Counted from the first letter of the stretch, positions 18,393 through 27,844 are shown. The stretch: DNA of 64,000 bases from Rhizobium sp. R634 (GCF_002211305.1 NZ_LOKW01000011.1:26661-90660); one strand, 5' to 3'. Notes: generated by a model not told the origin, from the letters alone. Program-made: numbers and translations.

Positions 18393-19220
18393 ATGGCAAA
18401 TCACAAGCCGCATGCGGGCAACGTATACATGCCTGTTTTTGATATCGATGATCCGATCAGCGGCGACATCCTCGAAAGTTCTTACGATACCGACGGAGAT
18501 GCGGTGCGGCTGAATTTCGTCAATGGACAACGCATCAAGCAGCCGGCCAACCCGGAGGGCGATCCGGTCAAGACGATCATCGAGGGAGAATACGGTACAC
18601 TCACCGTTTATTCCAACGGCACCTACACTTACGAGCTCGATCATTCCAAGCCGGAAGTCGCCGCGCTCGGACCCGGCGATGAGCTCGTCGAAAAATTCAC
18701 CTTCAAGATATCCGATGGCAAAGGCGCCACCGATTTCGGATCGTTCAGCATCTCAATCGACTTGCCGGAACGCGGCGATGTATTCGTCAATTTCGAGGAT
18801 GTCGGCCAAAGCGACTTCCCGACCGGCTACAAAGGCTTCGATTGGGGCGCGTGGCGAGACGGCGATGACGCGAGCGTGCGCGAAGACAGCGACGGCAACC
18901 ACTATTTGGGTGGCGGCGTGTTCTGGACCCCCATCTATTCAGCCGATGGCGGACCTTTTGAGATCAAACAATTCGAAGTCGCGAATGGAACGTCGAACTA
19001 TGACAACGTCCTGACGATCGAAGGCCAGTTGAACGGCAACATCGTCTTTTCCACAACAGTGACTATCACCGCCGATAGCATCGACGATCCCCAACTGATC
19101 GATCTCAGCGCCTACGGCCCGATCGACTATCTCCTGCTCGACAGCGAACCGATCATCACGGAAGACAGCGGCCCTGATTATTTCGGCGCGCAATACGACA
19201 ATTTTCATTTCCTCGTTTGA
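18393..19220 (+). CDS. VCBS-domain protein, probably exported
   Basis: A 275-residue acidic protein. Residues about 60-115 match a VCBS/cadherin-like module: EYGTLTVYSNGTYTYELD followed by FKISDGKGATDFGSFSISI. The C-terminal half (FVNFEDVGQSDFPTGYKGFD onward) resembles a lectin-like or jelly-roll beta domain, but I cannot name the family. There is no N-terminal signal peptide, which fits type I secretion or a non-classical route, though no glycine-rich RTX nonapeptides are visible. GGGAGG at 18381-18386 supports ATG 18393. It stands alone, so its secretion partner is not in view. Confidence 0.75.
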   Translation: MANHKPHAGNVYMPVFDIDDPISGDILESSYDTDGDAVRLNFVNGQRIKQPANPEGDPVKTIIEGEYGTLTVYSNGTYTYELDHSKPEVAALGPGDELVEKFTFKISDGKGATDFGSFSISIDLPERGDVFVNFEDVGQSDFPTGYKGFDWGAWRDGDDASVREDSDGNHYLGGGVFWTPIYSADGGPFEIKQFEVANGTSNYDNVLTIEGQLNGNIVFSTTVTITADSIDDPQLIDLSAYGPIDYLLLDSEPIITEDSGPDYFGAQYDNFHFLV

Positions 19221-19294
19221 CCGATGCGCGGGCGGCGCGGGGTTTCCCCGCGCCGGAAAGCCGGGACCGAGACGATGGCGCACGTGCCGAAAGC

Positions 19295-19666
19295 TCACAG
19301 CCAGGGACGTTCCTCGTCCGAGGCGTTCAGGGCCTTTACGGTGATGGCGGCGATGACGCCGGTCAGCACGATTCCGGCAAAACCGATGACCAAAGCCAGT
19401 ATTCGCGCAGAAACATGTTTGGGCGTGAAGTCGCCATAGCCGATGGTAAGCCCGGTCACGAAGGTGAAATAAAGCGCTTCGTCAAGCCGCCAATCCTCGA
19501 TGCGCCAAATAGCGAGGCCGGATGCCAACATGATCGACACGATGCCCGAGAGGATCGGCCAGATGATGCGAAGCTGCTTTGCGAGTGCGATGAAGAACAG
19601 CCGTCTCATCTGCCGGGTGTGCGGCGCACCGTCTGGTCGCTGCTGTTTGCGGACGCGGAGCCTCAT
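19295..19666 (-). CDS. Two-helix potassium channel
   Basis: A 123-residue protein of the Ion_trans_2 family. It has one helix (LSGIVSIMLASGLAIW), a pore loop with the selectivity filter TIGYGD (in FTFVTGLTIGYGDFTP) and a second helix (ILALVIGFAGIVLTGVI). No RCK or cyclic-nucleotide domain follows, so gating must be intrinsic or supplied by a partner. ATG 19666 overlaps the stop of the Ca2+/H+ exchanger by four bases, making it the last gene of a six-gene unit with adiA and potE. K+ flux could compensate charge during proton-consuming decarboxylation; that is inference. Confidence 0.85.
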   Translation of the reverse strand: MRLRVRKQQRPDGAPHTRQMRRLFFIALAKQLRIIWPILSGIVSIMLASGLAIWRIEDWRLDEALYFTFVTGLTIGYGDFTPKHVSARILALVIGFAGIVLTGVIAAITVKALNASDEERPWL

Positions 19667-20757
19667 CGCACTGCCGGCGGCAAGACGTAGAGCGTTATGG
19701 CGAAAATCATATAGACCATCAGCACCAACACGCCGACGAACCATGCCGATCGGCCGCTATTGGTGACGAACATCGCAGTGACGGCGGCAAGGAACATCAT
19801 CGTCACGGCGCCCGGCCAGAATTGCAGATCCATCGGTGACGGGCCGATCACATAGCTCATCAGGACCAGAACCGGCGCGACGAACAAGGCGATCTGCGAC
19901 GCGCTTCCGAGTGCGATGCCGACGCTCAGATCGAGCCGGTTCTTGCGCGCGCCGGAAAATGCCGAGGCCATTTCGGCGGCGGCGCCGACCAATGCGACGA
20001 CGATGAAGCCGACGAAGGCCGGGGTCATTCCGAAGGCGACGGCCGCCTCCTGCACGGATTCGACGAAAATCTCGCTCACCAACGCCACGAGGACGGTGAC
20101 GCCCGCAAGCGTGCCGAGGGCGAGCCCGATCGGCCAAGGCGCCTCACCGGCCTCGCCATGATCCGCGGACGAGAAAAACTCCCGGTGCGTCCCAAGCGTG
20201 AACAACAGCCCCAGCCCGTATCCGATGATCAGCAGAACGGCGAGGCTGAGGCTGAGCTCTTGGGTGACCGGCGCCGCCGATGCCGCCTCCAATCCGCCAA
20301 GCGTCGACGGCATCAGAAGCGCGATTGTGGCTAGGAAAAGCAGGCCGGCTTGAATGCGCGCACTCGCCCGGTTGAATTCCTGTATGTGGTATTTGAGCCC
20401 GCCAAGCAAAAACGAAGCGCCGAGCATGAACAGTGTGTTGGTGACGATCGCGCCGGCGACGGATGCCTTGACCAGCGTATACTCGCCGGCGCGCAGCGCA
20501 GTCAGCGCGATGACCAGTTCGGTCAGATTTCCAAGCGTCGCATTCAACAGTCCGCCGGCCGCGTCACCCGTCTTTACGGCGACGGATTCGGTCGCATGGC
20601 TGAGCAGAGCGGCGAGCGGCACGATGGCCAATACCGAGAGGACGAAAAGCGCCGTGTGGGCTTCGGGGACAAGGGCTGCAGCTGAGAACACCACCGGCAC
20701 GGCGACGAGCAGCCACAATATCGGGCTATCGCGAATCTCTTTGAAAAGGAGGCTCAA
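19663..20757 (-). CDS. Calcium/proton exchanger (CaCA family)
   Basis: A 364-residue antiporter with about eleven helices and the two alpha repeats that define the family: GNLTELVIALTALRAGE (about residues 75-91) and GAAAEMASAFSGARKNRLDL (about 258-277), each carrying the cation-binding glutamate. It resembles CAX/ChaA proteins exchanging Ca2+ (or Na+/K+) for H+. It lies 38 bases after the orphan binding protein and overlaps the K+ channel gene by four bases. Within an amino-acid decarboxylase operon it is likely to serve pH and cation balance. Confidence 0.9.
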   Translation of the reverse strand: MSLLFKEIRDSPILWLLVAVPVVFSAAALVPEAHTALFVLSVLAIVPLAALLSHATESVAVKTGDAAGGLLNATLGNLTELVIALTALRAGEYTLVKASVAGAIVTNTLFMLGASFLLGGLKYHIQEFNRASARIQAGLLFLATIALLMPSTLGGLEAASAAPVTQELSLSLAVLLIIGYGLGLLFTLGTHREFFSSADHGEAGEAPWPIGLALGTLAGVTVLVALVSEIFVESVQEAAVAFGMTPAFVGFIVVALVGAAAEMASAFSGARKNRLDLSVGIALGSASQIALFVAPVLVLMSYVIGPSPMDLQFWPGAVTMMFLAAVTAMFVTNSGRSAWFVGVLVLMVYMIFAITLYVLPPAVR

Positions 20758-20795
20758 TCTTCACTCCCCACAATCACCCAGATGGACGCACAGCT

Positions 20796-21719
20796 TCACT
20801 CCGGAAGGGCCGTCTGCCGGAAGAAGGTCACGACTGCGTCGTCAGGCGGGCCGAACCATGTTGTAAAGAACGCCCGGAACGCTGGCGCCGCATAGGCTTG
20901 GCTCAGGGCGCGATCGACCGCCAGGCGAAAATCCTCGTCCCCGCGCGCCAGCTCGAGACCGAGCGGTTCGTAGGTGAAATGGCGATCGAGGACGATGAGA
21001 TTGCCGGAGCTGTCGCTGCGGGCGGCAGCATCCATCAGAAGCGGCATATCGCCGAAGAGCACCGCCGAACTGCCGTCCAGGACACGCTCGATCCCCTGCT
21101 GATAGTCGCTGACGAGCGTCGCCGTCGCCGCGAGCTGAAAGGTCTTGATCCTGTCCGTCAGCCAGCCTTCGCTGGTCGAACCCGCTATAGAGGAAAATGT
21201 CTTGTGTTCGAGGATCGTGCGGGCCGGCGCGCCGCGCCAGATGGGCCGGCTCGAGGGCTCGCCATATTGCAGAACTTCGCGCAATGCCAGCGGCGCGCTC
21301 GTGCTGAGCAGCGCCCCGGTGCCGCTCGGGAAGATCGGAAGCGAGAATGAAACCTGCTGCCGGCGATTGAGCGTCACCGGCTCGGCGGCGCAGACAAGGT
21401 CCGCCGTGCCATCCTGAATGGCACGCACCTTCGCCTCACCCGACAGGGAGATCCATTCGACATCGAGTTTCGGCAAGTCCAGCTGCGCCCTCAGGCTGTC
21501 GGCGATCCCATTGCAGAGGGCAACCGCATAGCCGTCAGGCTTTCCCTGGGCATCGAACGAAAAGGGCCTTGCGTCCGGATCGTAGCCGAGTTTCAGCGCG
21601 CTGGTCGTCCTGACACGGTCCAGCGTCTGCGCCCGTGCGGGCGGCGCGATGACGCAGACAGCCGCTGCGGCGAGGACAGAGGCGGCGATAGCCGCCCAGC
21701 GACCATTTCTCTCTGACAT
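20796..21719 (-). CDS. Orphan amino-acid-binding periplasmic protein (SBP_bac_3 type)
   Basis: A 307-residue protein with a signal peptide ending near PPARAQ and the SBP_bac_3 fold: LKLGYDPDARPFSF, DGYAVALCNGIADSL, the arginine-pocket region DGTADLVCAAEPVTLNRRQQV and the closing FTYEPLGLELARGDEDF. It is related to glutamine/polar amino-acid binding proteins. No ABC permease or ATPase gene adjoins it; it sits 17 bases after potE and 38 bases before the Ca2+/H+ exchanger. It may feed another ABC transporter, or act as a sensor subunit for a neighbouring transporter or channel. The ligand is unknown; arginine or ornithine is plausible from context. Confidence 0.82.
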   Translation of the reverse strand: MSERNGRWAAIAASVLAAAAVCVIAPPARAQTLDRVRTTSALKLGYDPDARPFSFDAQGKPDGYAVALCNGIADSLRAQLDLPKLDVEWISLSGEAKVRAIQDGTADLVCAAEPVTLNRRQQVSFSLPIFPSGTGALLSTSAPLALREVLQYGEPSSRPIWRGAPARTILEHKTFSSIAGSTSEGWLTDRIKTFQLAATATLVSDYQQGIERVLDGSSAVLFGDMPLLMDAAARSDSSGNLIVLDRHFTYEPLGLELARGDEDFRLAVDRALSQAYAAPAFRAFFTTWFGPPDDAVVTFFRQTALPE

Positions 21720-21736
21720 ATCTGGTCCTCCCTGTG

Positions 21737-23092
21737 TTACTCGGCCGGCGCCCGGTTCACGCTGGCGAACCGCGGGGCGATGAGCCCGTAAATGATGAAA
21801 CCGATCCCTGTGACGATCATGCCGCCAAGCACTGCATCCTTGCCGGAGGCGTAGATGGCGAAAACGCTGTAGGCCATGCCGACCATGGCAATGGTAGCGT
21901 TCAGCCGGTATTTCGCCTGGGGCACACGGGCAGCCCTCATCATCACGAACAAAGAAGAGAGTGCGATGATATAGGGCAGCACGTTCGTCACCACGGCGAG
22001 ATTGACGAGCGCGGAAAACTGCTCGCTCAAGGTCGGCGATATGGTCATCAGGGCAAGCCCCGTCTGAACGATGCCGAGGATGATCATGCCGCTGACCGGC
22101 GCTCCCATCTCATTCACCCGGGAAAATATCGACGGAAACATCTTCTCTTCCGCTGCAGTCTTCGCCGTTTGGGCGATCGTGAACTGCCAGCCGAGCAAGG
22201 AGCCGAGGCAGGCAAGCACCGCCAGCGCCATGACGATCGAACCGATGGTCGGATTGAACATCGTGGCATAGGCCAGCGCGAACGGCCCCGTCGAGGTGGC
22301 GAGATCGGCGTTGGGGACAATACCCTGAATGACCGTCGTCGACAGTATATAGATGACGGCGGCACCCAGCGTGCCGAACATGCAGGCAAGCGGCACGTCG
22401 CGTTTGGGATTTTCGACGGCATCCGAATTCTGGGCCGCCGACTCCATGCCGAGGAAAGCCCAAAGCGTCAGCGAAATGCTCGATCCCATGCCTTGGGCCA
22501 GCGTCAGCCCCTTCGGATTCCAGGCGGCCCCGAACGTGCTGGAACTGAACCAGAGCCAGCCGATGATGGATAGCAGCCCGACAGGAAGGATGACGCCCCA
22601 GACCGTGACTGAACCGATGCGCCCGGTGATGCGCGGGCCGCCGAAATTGGCACCCGTGGTCAACCACAGGAGCACGATCAGCGCCAGGCAGGTCATGATC
22701 GGCGTGGAGGTCAGCACCGGAAAAAATCCCGCGAGATAGCCGACGGCCGAAATGCCGATCGCGACATTGCCGACGGCAAGCGATAGGAAATACAGGAAAA
22801 ACACCATGAAGTAGCCGTCTTTCCCATAGGCGTCTTCCGCATAGGCCGACATGCCCCCGGGGCGCTGATTGAACAGCCCGGCCTGGGCGAAGCCGTAGGC
22901 GATGGCCATCGAGCCGATGGCGGTCACGAGCCAGGACAGCAGCGAGATCGCACCGACCTGGGCCATATTGGCGGGCAGCATGATAATGCCCGACCCCATC
23001 ATGTTGACGGCGACGATGAAGGTGAGCTGCACCAGGTTCATCTTTTTCTTGGTCGTGGCCTCTGCCGCAAGATGCATCGCGTTGTCGGTCAT
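21737..23092 (-). CDS. potE: Putrescine/ornithine antiporter
   Basis: A 451-residue APC-family exchanger with about twelve helices. It resembles E. coli PotE closely along its length: VNMMGSGIIMLPANMAQVG at the N-terminus, then WAFLGMESAAQNSDAVENP, GSLLGWQFTIAQ and GLALMTISP. It would import ornithine and export putrescine, the product of the decarboxylase encoded just upstream. ATG 23092 has AGGGAGGG at good distance; the frame extends upstream only into the speF-like gene. The gap to the decarboxylase gene is 19 bases, which matches the linked speF-potE pair of enterobacteria. Confidence 0.93.
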   Translation of the reverse strand: MTDNAMHLAAEATTKKKMNLVQLTFIVAVNMMGSGIIMLPANMAQVGAISLLSWLVTAIGSMAIAYGFAQAGLFNQRPGGMSAYAEDAYGKDGYFMVFFLYFLSLAVGNVAIGISAVGYLAGFFPVLTSTPIMTCLALIVLLWLTTGANFGGPRITGRIGSVTVWGVILPVGLLSIIGWLWFSSSTFGAAWNPKGLTLAQGMGSSISLTLWAFLGMESAAQNSDAVENPKRDVPLACMFGTLGAAVIYILSTTVIQGIVPNADLATSTGPFALAYATMFNPTIGSIVMALAVLACLGSLLGWQFTIAQTAKTAAEEKMFPSIFSRVNEMGAPVSGMIILGIVQTGLALMTISPTLSEQFSALVNLAVVTNVLPYIIALSSLFVMMRAARVPQAKYRLNATIAMVGMAYSVFAIYASGKDAVLGGMIVTGIGFIIYGLIAPRFASVNRAPAE

Positions 23093-23111
23093 GACGAAAC
23101 CCTCCCTGCGT

Positions 23112-25475
23112 CTACTCGCGCACGACATATGTGTGGAATTTGATCCGCCCTTCGATCCGTTCCTGGAACACGCCCTGGACCTCGTAGTTGAAGCCGGGAA
23201 ACCGGTTGAAGGATTCCTCGAAGGCCAGGAAGTAATCCCGCATCGGCCTCGCCCGCTCGTCCCAGCGCTCTCCCGGCACGATGACGCCGATACCAGGCGG
23301 ATAGATCAGTGCCAGCGTCGCCGAGATGCGGCCGGCGGCCTCCGTCAGCGGCACATAATCGACATTGTTGGCGACCAACGCCTCATAGGCTTGCTTCGGC
23401 GCCATTGCCGGCTCCGGAAAACTCTCGGAACGGAAGCACAGGCGCTGCAACTCCTTGACGCCCGCATCGCGATAAAAGGAATGCATCTCCCGGCAGACCT
23501 GGCGGACGGTATAGCCGGCATAGCGCTCGCGATTGGCCGCATAGACGGTGGGCAGCACTTCCTGCAGCGGCGCATCGCGGTCCCAGAGGTTCTTGAACTT
23601 GACCAGCTTGGCGACGAGCGTGTTCAGCTTGCTCTCATCCTCCGCCGGCGTCAGCAGGAAGAGCAGGCTGTTCAAGTCGCATTTTTCCGCGACCACGCGC
23701 TGCTCACGCAGATAGTTGGCAACCACGGTCGCCGGAATGCCGAATTCGCGATATTCGCCGGTCTTCCGGTCGATGCCGGGTGTCAATATTGCAAGTTTGT
23801 TCGGATCGACCATGGTATAGCCGGGCGCATAGCCTGAATAACCGTGCCACTTTGCCTCGGGATCGAAGCGCCAGCATTGCTGCTCGCGCTTCAGCACATC
23901 GGTCGGAACGTCCTCCCATCTGGTATCGGCAAGATCGCCGGTATGCTTCGAACCGAAAACCGAAACCTTGTCGGGTACGAAGGGATCGAAGAACCATTGC
24001 TCTTCCGGGCTCGCGGCCTTCGACTCGTAATGCGCAACGAAACCGCGCAGCTTCTTGCGCACCTCGATCCCGAGCTCGATGCAGCGATCCCAAAGCATTT
24101 CGCCAGCCTTGCCCTCATGCACCTTGGCGTTGACATCGAGCGAAGCGAAGAGCGGATAAAAGGGCGAGGTGGAAACATGCATCAGCAGCGATTCATTGAA
24201 GCGCTTGTGTTCGACGAACCTGCGCTGGCCGCTGATATGCTCGTCCCGCTTGTGGATCTGTGACGCCTGGGAGAAGCCGGCCCCCTGCTTGTGAACCGAC
24301 TGGGTGGAGAACAGCCCGGGCATGTCGGCCCGCAGGTCTTTCAACCGCATCGGGCTGTGGCCCTCGAAGAGCGGGTGGAAGGCGTTGTAGCCGATCCAAG
24401 CCTCGTCCCAGAGTACGTAATCGCAGAGATGACCGAGCTTCTCCATGACCTGGCCGACATTGTAGATCGTGCCGTCATAGGTCGCGAGCTGGATGCAGGC
24501 CAGGCGGAAGGGCCTTTCCGCATTGGCACGGCTTTTGTCGGCGACGAGCGGATGCTCCTCGATCCTGCGCCGCAGCCAGCTCTCGTCCCAGGCCTCCCAA
24601 TCGACCGCCCCGATCATGCCGAAGGAGTTGCGGGCCGTCGGCAGATAGATCGGAATAGCGCCGGCCTGGACGAGAGCACCCTGATGCAGCGATTTATGAT
24701 TGTTGCGGTCGAAGAGCACGAGATCGCCGCTGCGCAGCACCGCGTTGGCGACGACCTTGTTGGAGGTGCTCGTTCCGTTCAGAATGAAATAGGTGCGGTC
24801 GGCGCCGAAAATGCGCGCCGCCTGTTTCTGGGCCTCGACGGCGGGGCCTTCATGGATCAGCAGATCGCCGAGATCGACATCGGCATTGCAGAGGTCGTTG
24901 CGGAAAATGCTCTCGCCGAAATATTTGAAGAAAAGCTGCCCGGCCGGCGACTTTCGATAGAACTGGCCGCCCTGATGGCCCGGGCAATCGAAGGCGATAT
25001 TGGCCTCGCCGTCATAGGCCATCATGCCGCCGAAGAAGGGCGGCAGCAGCGACTTGCCGTAATTGACCGCGCTGGAGACGATCTGCTTGGCATAAAAGGC
25101 CGGCGTCTGCTGGCCGAGATAGACGAAGCCATCCACTTCGCCGGCCATTTCGACGACATCCATATCGGCGATCGTCAGCGTATCGGCCATGGCCCAGATC
25201 GGCGTGCGGAAACCAATATCCCGGACGGAACGCAGGAAGCTACGTGCAGCCGGCAGCTTGCCATCCTCGACCGAGCCGACATAGGCGCCGACATCCGCAT
25301 CCTCGGACACATCGGCCGAATAGTCGTCGCGCAGTTCCACCTCGAAGCCTTGGGCATTGATCTGTGCGACCAATTCCTGCGCCTGAGAATTGTCGCGGTC
25401 GACGACGGCCACGATCTTCAGCATCTTATGGAACGGTATGGCGACCGTCGGAGATTTCACATCGCGCGGGATCAT
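23112..25475 (-). CDS. speF: Ornithine decarboxylase, SpeF/SpeC type
   Basis: A 787-residue fold-type-I PLP decarboxylase with an N-terminal wing domain (about 25-140), the PLP major domain and a C-terminal domain. The PLP lysine lies in TQSVHKQGAGFSQASQIHK, which matches ornithine decarboxylases rather than AdiA (THSTHKLLxALSQAS). Further SpeF-like stretches are AFDCPGHQGGQFYRKSPAG, CNADVDLGDLLIHEGP and VVAEKCDLNSLLFLLTPAED. It makes putrescine and consumes a proton. ATG 25475 overlaps the adiA stop by four bases. Substrate assignment rests on motif similarity and on the adjoining potE. Confidence 0.9.
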   Translation of the reverse strand: MIPRDVKSPTVAIPFHKMLKIVAVVDRDNSQAQELVAQINAQGFEVELRDDYSADVSEDADVGAYVGSVEDGKLPAARSFLRSVRDIGFRTPIWAMADTLTIADMDVVEMAGEVDGFVYLGQQTPAFYAKQIVSSAVNYGKSLLPPFFGGMMAYDGEANIAFDCPGHQGGQFYRKSPAGQLFFKYFGESIFRNDLCNADVDLGDLLIHEGPAVEAQKQAARIFGADRTYFILNGTSTSNKVVANAVLRSGDLVLFDRNNHKSLHQGALVQAGAIPIYLPTARNSFGMIGAVDWEAWDESWLRRRIEEHPLVADKSRANAERPFRLACIQLATYDGTIYNVGQVMEKLGHLCDYVLWDEAWIGYNAFHPLFEGHSPMRLKDLRADMPGLFSTQSVHKQGAGFSQASQIHKRDEHISGQRRFVEHKRFNESLLMHVSTSPFYPLFASLDVNAKVHEGKAGEMLWDRCIELGIEVRKKLRGFVAHYESKAASPEEQWFFDPFVPDKVSVFGSKHTGDLADTRWEDVPTDVLKREQQCWRFDPEAKWHGYSGYAPGYTMVDPNKLAILTPGIDRKTGEYREFGIPATVVANYLREQRVVAEKCDLNSLLFLLTPAEDESKLNTLVAKLVKFKNLWDRDAPLQEVLPTVYAANRERYAGYTVRQVCREMHSFYRDAGVKELQRLCFRSESFPEPAMAPKQAYEALVANNVDYVPLTEAAGRISATLALIYPPGIGVIVPGERWDERARPMRDYFLAFEESFNRFPGFNYEVQGVFQERIEGRIKFHTYVVRE

Positions 25476-27733
25476 TCTTGCGCCTCCTCTGCAATGCAAT
25501 CGACGAGGTAGCGGCGGCCGCCGTCGCCGGGAGCGAAGCGAAGGCCATGGATATCGGTTTCGAAACCGGGAAACTTGCGGTCGAAATCGCGGGCGTAGAG
25601 CAGATAATCCTGAATGGACTTCGTCAACTGCGTGATCCGCTCGCCCGGCATGATCAGCGGAATTCCCGGCGGATAGGGAACGATCATCACGGCGAGGATG
25701 CGGTTCATGAGACCGTCGATTTCGACACTCTCGATATGGCTCTTGACCAGCCGGTCATAGGCATCGGCGGGACGCAGCGCCATTTCGGGCAACGCCGTGT
25801 ACATTTCGCGCTGCGCCTTCGGCACATCGTCCTTGCGGTAGACCGCGTGGATCTCTCCGCAGAGGTCCTTCAATCCCATGCCGGCATAGGCCTCGGGATG
25901 GGCCGCGGCGAGCGCCGGCAGCGCCCGCGTCAACGGCGCGTTGGCATCGTAGAGATCCTTGAAATTGATGAGCTCGGTGACGAGCGTGCTCCACTTGCCG
26001 CGGGTAATGCCCATCGAGAAGAGAACCAGGAAGGAATAGAGCCCGGTCTTTTCGATCTCGATCCGCCGGGAGGAGAGGAACTTGGTGATGACCGCCGCAG
26101 GAATCCCCTGCTCCTGCATGCTGCCGCTGGCCGACAGGCCCGGGGAAAGGATGGTGACCTTGATCGGGTCGACCATGACATGATTTTCGGCAAGGGCTGC
26201 AAAACCATGCCAGACATCGCCCGGCTTCAGCACCCAGTCGGCGTGGGTGTCGCTCGGCGTCTGTTCGGCGACCGTCGGCTCCCACACATCGAACCACCAG
26301 CTGCCTTCCGTCTGTTTTCTCACGCCATTCATCGCCCGGCGGAAGCTGATCGCCTCATCGATCGTCTCCTGTACGAGCGCGCGGCCCGCCGGCTGCTCCA
26401 TCATCGCGGCGGCGACATCGCAGGAGGCGATGATGCCGTATTGCGGCGACGTCGAGGTGTGCATCATGAAGGCTTCGTTGAATCGTGTGACGTCGAGACG
26501 CTTGTTCTCGGCGTGCTGGACATGGATCATCGATGCCTGCGAAAGGGCCGCCAGTAGCTTGTGCGTCGAGTGCGTCGCAAAGGTAATGGCGTTTTGCGAT
26601 CGCGCCGGCTGGTTCGACGAGATGCCGTGGAAGCCATCGTAAAATTCGTGGAAATTGGCATAGGCATACCAGGCCTCGTCGAAGTGCAGCACCTCGACGG
26701 CATCGCCAAGCGAGGCCTTGATCGCATCGACATTGTAGCAGAGGCCGTCATAGGTCGAGTTGGTGATGACCATCAGCCGCACCTTGCCGCTCGTCTGTCC
26801 GGCAAACGGGCTGGCGGCAATCTTGCCGGCGATTGCCTCAGGTGTGAACTGGTCCTTCGAGATCGGCCCGATGATGCCGAGCCCATTGCGCGAAGGGATC
26901 AGATAGATCGGCGTTGCACCGGTCATGATGAGGGAATGCAGGATGGACTTGTGGCAGTTGCGGTCGCACAGCACGAGATCGCCGCGTCCGACCATGCCAT
27001 GCCAGACGATCTTGTTGGCGGTCGACGTGCCGCCGACGACGAATAGGGTCTCGTCCGTGCCGAAAATGCGCGCGGCATTGCGCTCGCCCTCGGCGATTGG
27101 CCCGACATGATCGAGCAGCGAACCGACGCTGCCGACCGAGACGGAGATGTCGGAGCGCAGCGTGTTTTCACCGAAGAACGTATAGAAAAGTTGGCCGACG
27201 GGGCTCTTGCGGAACGCGACGCCGCCTCCGTGGCCGGGCGTGTGCCAAGAATAGGCGCCCTCGAGCGTGTAATCCATCAGCGCCTTGAACATCGGCGGCG
27301 GCAGCCGGTCGAGATAGTTGCGCGCCGCCTGCGCTATGGCGCGCGCCATGAATTCCGCCGTATCCTCGAACAGCCGGAAAAAGGCGTTGGCGTGGCGCAG
27401 CACCGTGGCCGGGACATCTTCCGCGGTCGTATCGTCGCCGAACAGAAAGATCGGCAGGCGGTCGTTCCTCTGGCGCTTCGCGGCCAGAACCTCTCCGAGC
27501 ACCTGCCAGCGCGTGACCTTGTCCTCGGCGCCGTCGACGGAAACCAGCCAGCAGGATTCGGTGTTGAAGATATGCACCAGGCGCCGCGCATCCTCATAGG
27601 AAACGCCGGAAACGATCCGGAAGCCTTCCTTCTCGATTGCAGCAGCCAGATCGCGCATGCCGCGTCCGGCGGCGCTTTTGCCATCAAAATCCTCGTCGAT
27701 AACGGCTATGGGAAATGCCTTCTGGAATTCCAT
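25472..27733 (-). CDS. adiA: Biodegradative arginine decarboxylase
   Basis: A 753-residue enzyme, nearly the length of E. coli AdiA, with the acid-inducible decarboxylase architecture. The PLP-lysine motif is ATHSTHKLLAALSQASMIHV, and other AdiA-like stretches are WHTPGHGGGVAF, DRNCHKSILHSLIMTGATP, TNSTYDGLCYNVDAI and FSMGITRGKWSTLV. It converts arginine to agmatine plus CO2, consuming a cytoplasmic proton. A strong GGAGGAAGG precedes ATG 27733. It is the first gene of a six-gene unit, and a perfect FNR/FixK palindrome lies about 98 bases upstream, suggesting induction under low oxygen. An AdiC-like antiporter gene is nearby at 29584. Confidence 0.92.
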   Translation of the reverse strand: MEFQKAFPIAVIDEDFDGKSAAGRGMRDLAAAIEKEGFRIVSGVSYEDARRLVHIFNTESCWLVSVDGAEDKVTRWQVLGEVLAAKRQRNDRLPIFLFGDDTTAEDVPATVLRHANAFFRLFEDTAEFMARAIAQAARNYLDRLPPPMFKALMDYTLEGAYSWHTPGHGGGVAFRKSPVGQLFYTFFGENTLRSDISVSVGSVGSLLDHVGPIAEGERNAARIFGTDETLFVVGGTSTANKIVWHGMVGRGDLVLCDRNCHKSILHSLIMTGATPIYLIPSRNGLGIIGPISKDQFTPEAIAGKIAASPFAGQTSGKVRLMVITNSTYDGLCYNVDAIKASLGDAVEVLHFDEAWYAYANFHEFYDGFHGISSNQPARSQNAITFATHSTHKLLAALSQASMIHVQHAENKRLDVTRFNEAFMMHTSTSPQYGIIASCDVAAAMMEQPAGRALVQETIDEAISFRRAMNGVRKQTEGSWWFDVWEPTVAEQTPSDTHADWVLKPGDVWHGFAALAENHVMVDPIKVTILSPGLSASGSMQEQGIPAAVITKFLSSRRIEIEKTGLYSFLVLFSMGITRGKWSTLVTELINFKDLYDANAPLTRALPALAAAHPEAYAGMGLKDLCGEIHAVYRKDDVPKAQREMYTALPEMALRPADAYDRLVKSHIESVEIDGLMNRILAVMIVPYPPGIPLIMPGERITQLTKSIQDYLLYARDFDRKFPGFETDIHGLRFAPGDGGRRYLVDCIAEEAQE

Positions 27734-27830
27734 GCCTTCCTCCAGAAACCGAGGGTCAAAGGCCGTGGCCGCTCTGCAGCGATGCGCATCTCAGTTGGAA
27801 GGATGGTACATGACGGGTGGTGCACCGTCG

Positions 27831-27844
27831 TTGATTGCAATCAA
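27831..27844. promoter_or_regulatory. Perfect FNR/FixK box (anaerobox) upstream of adiA
   Basis: TTGATTGCAATCAA is a full match to the FNR/FixK consensus TTGAT-N4-ATCAA. Its centre is about 104 bases before the adiA start. If it acts as a class II activator site at -41.5, transcription would start near 27796 and give a leader of about 60 bases. Confidence 0.75.
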
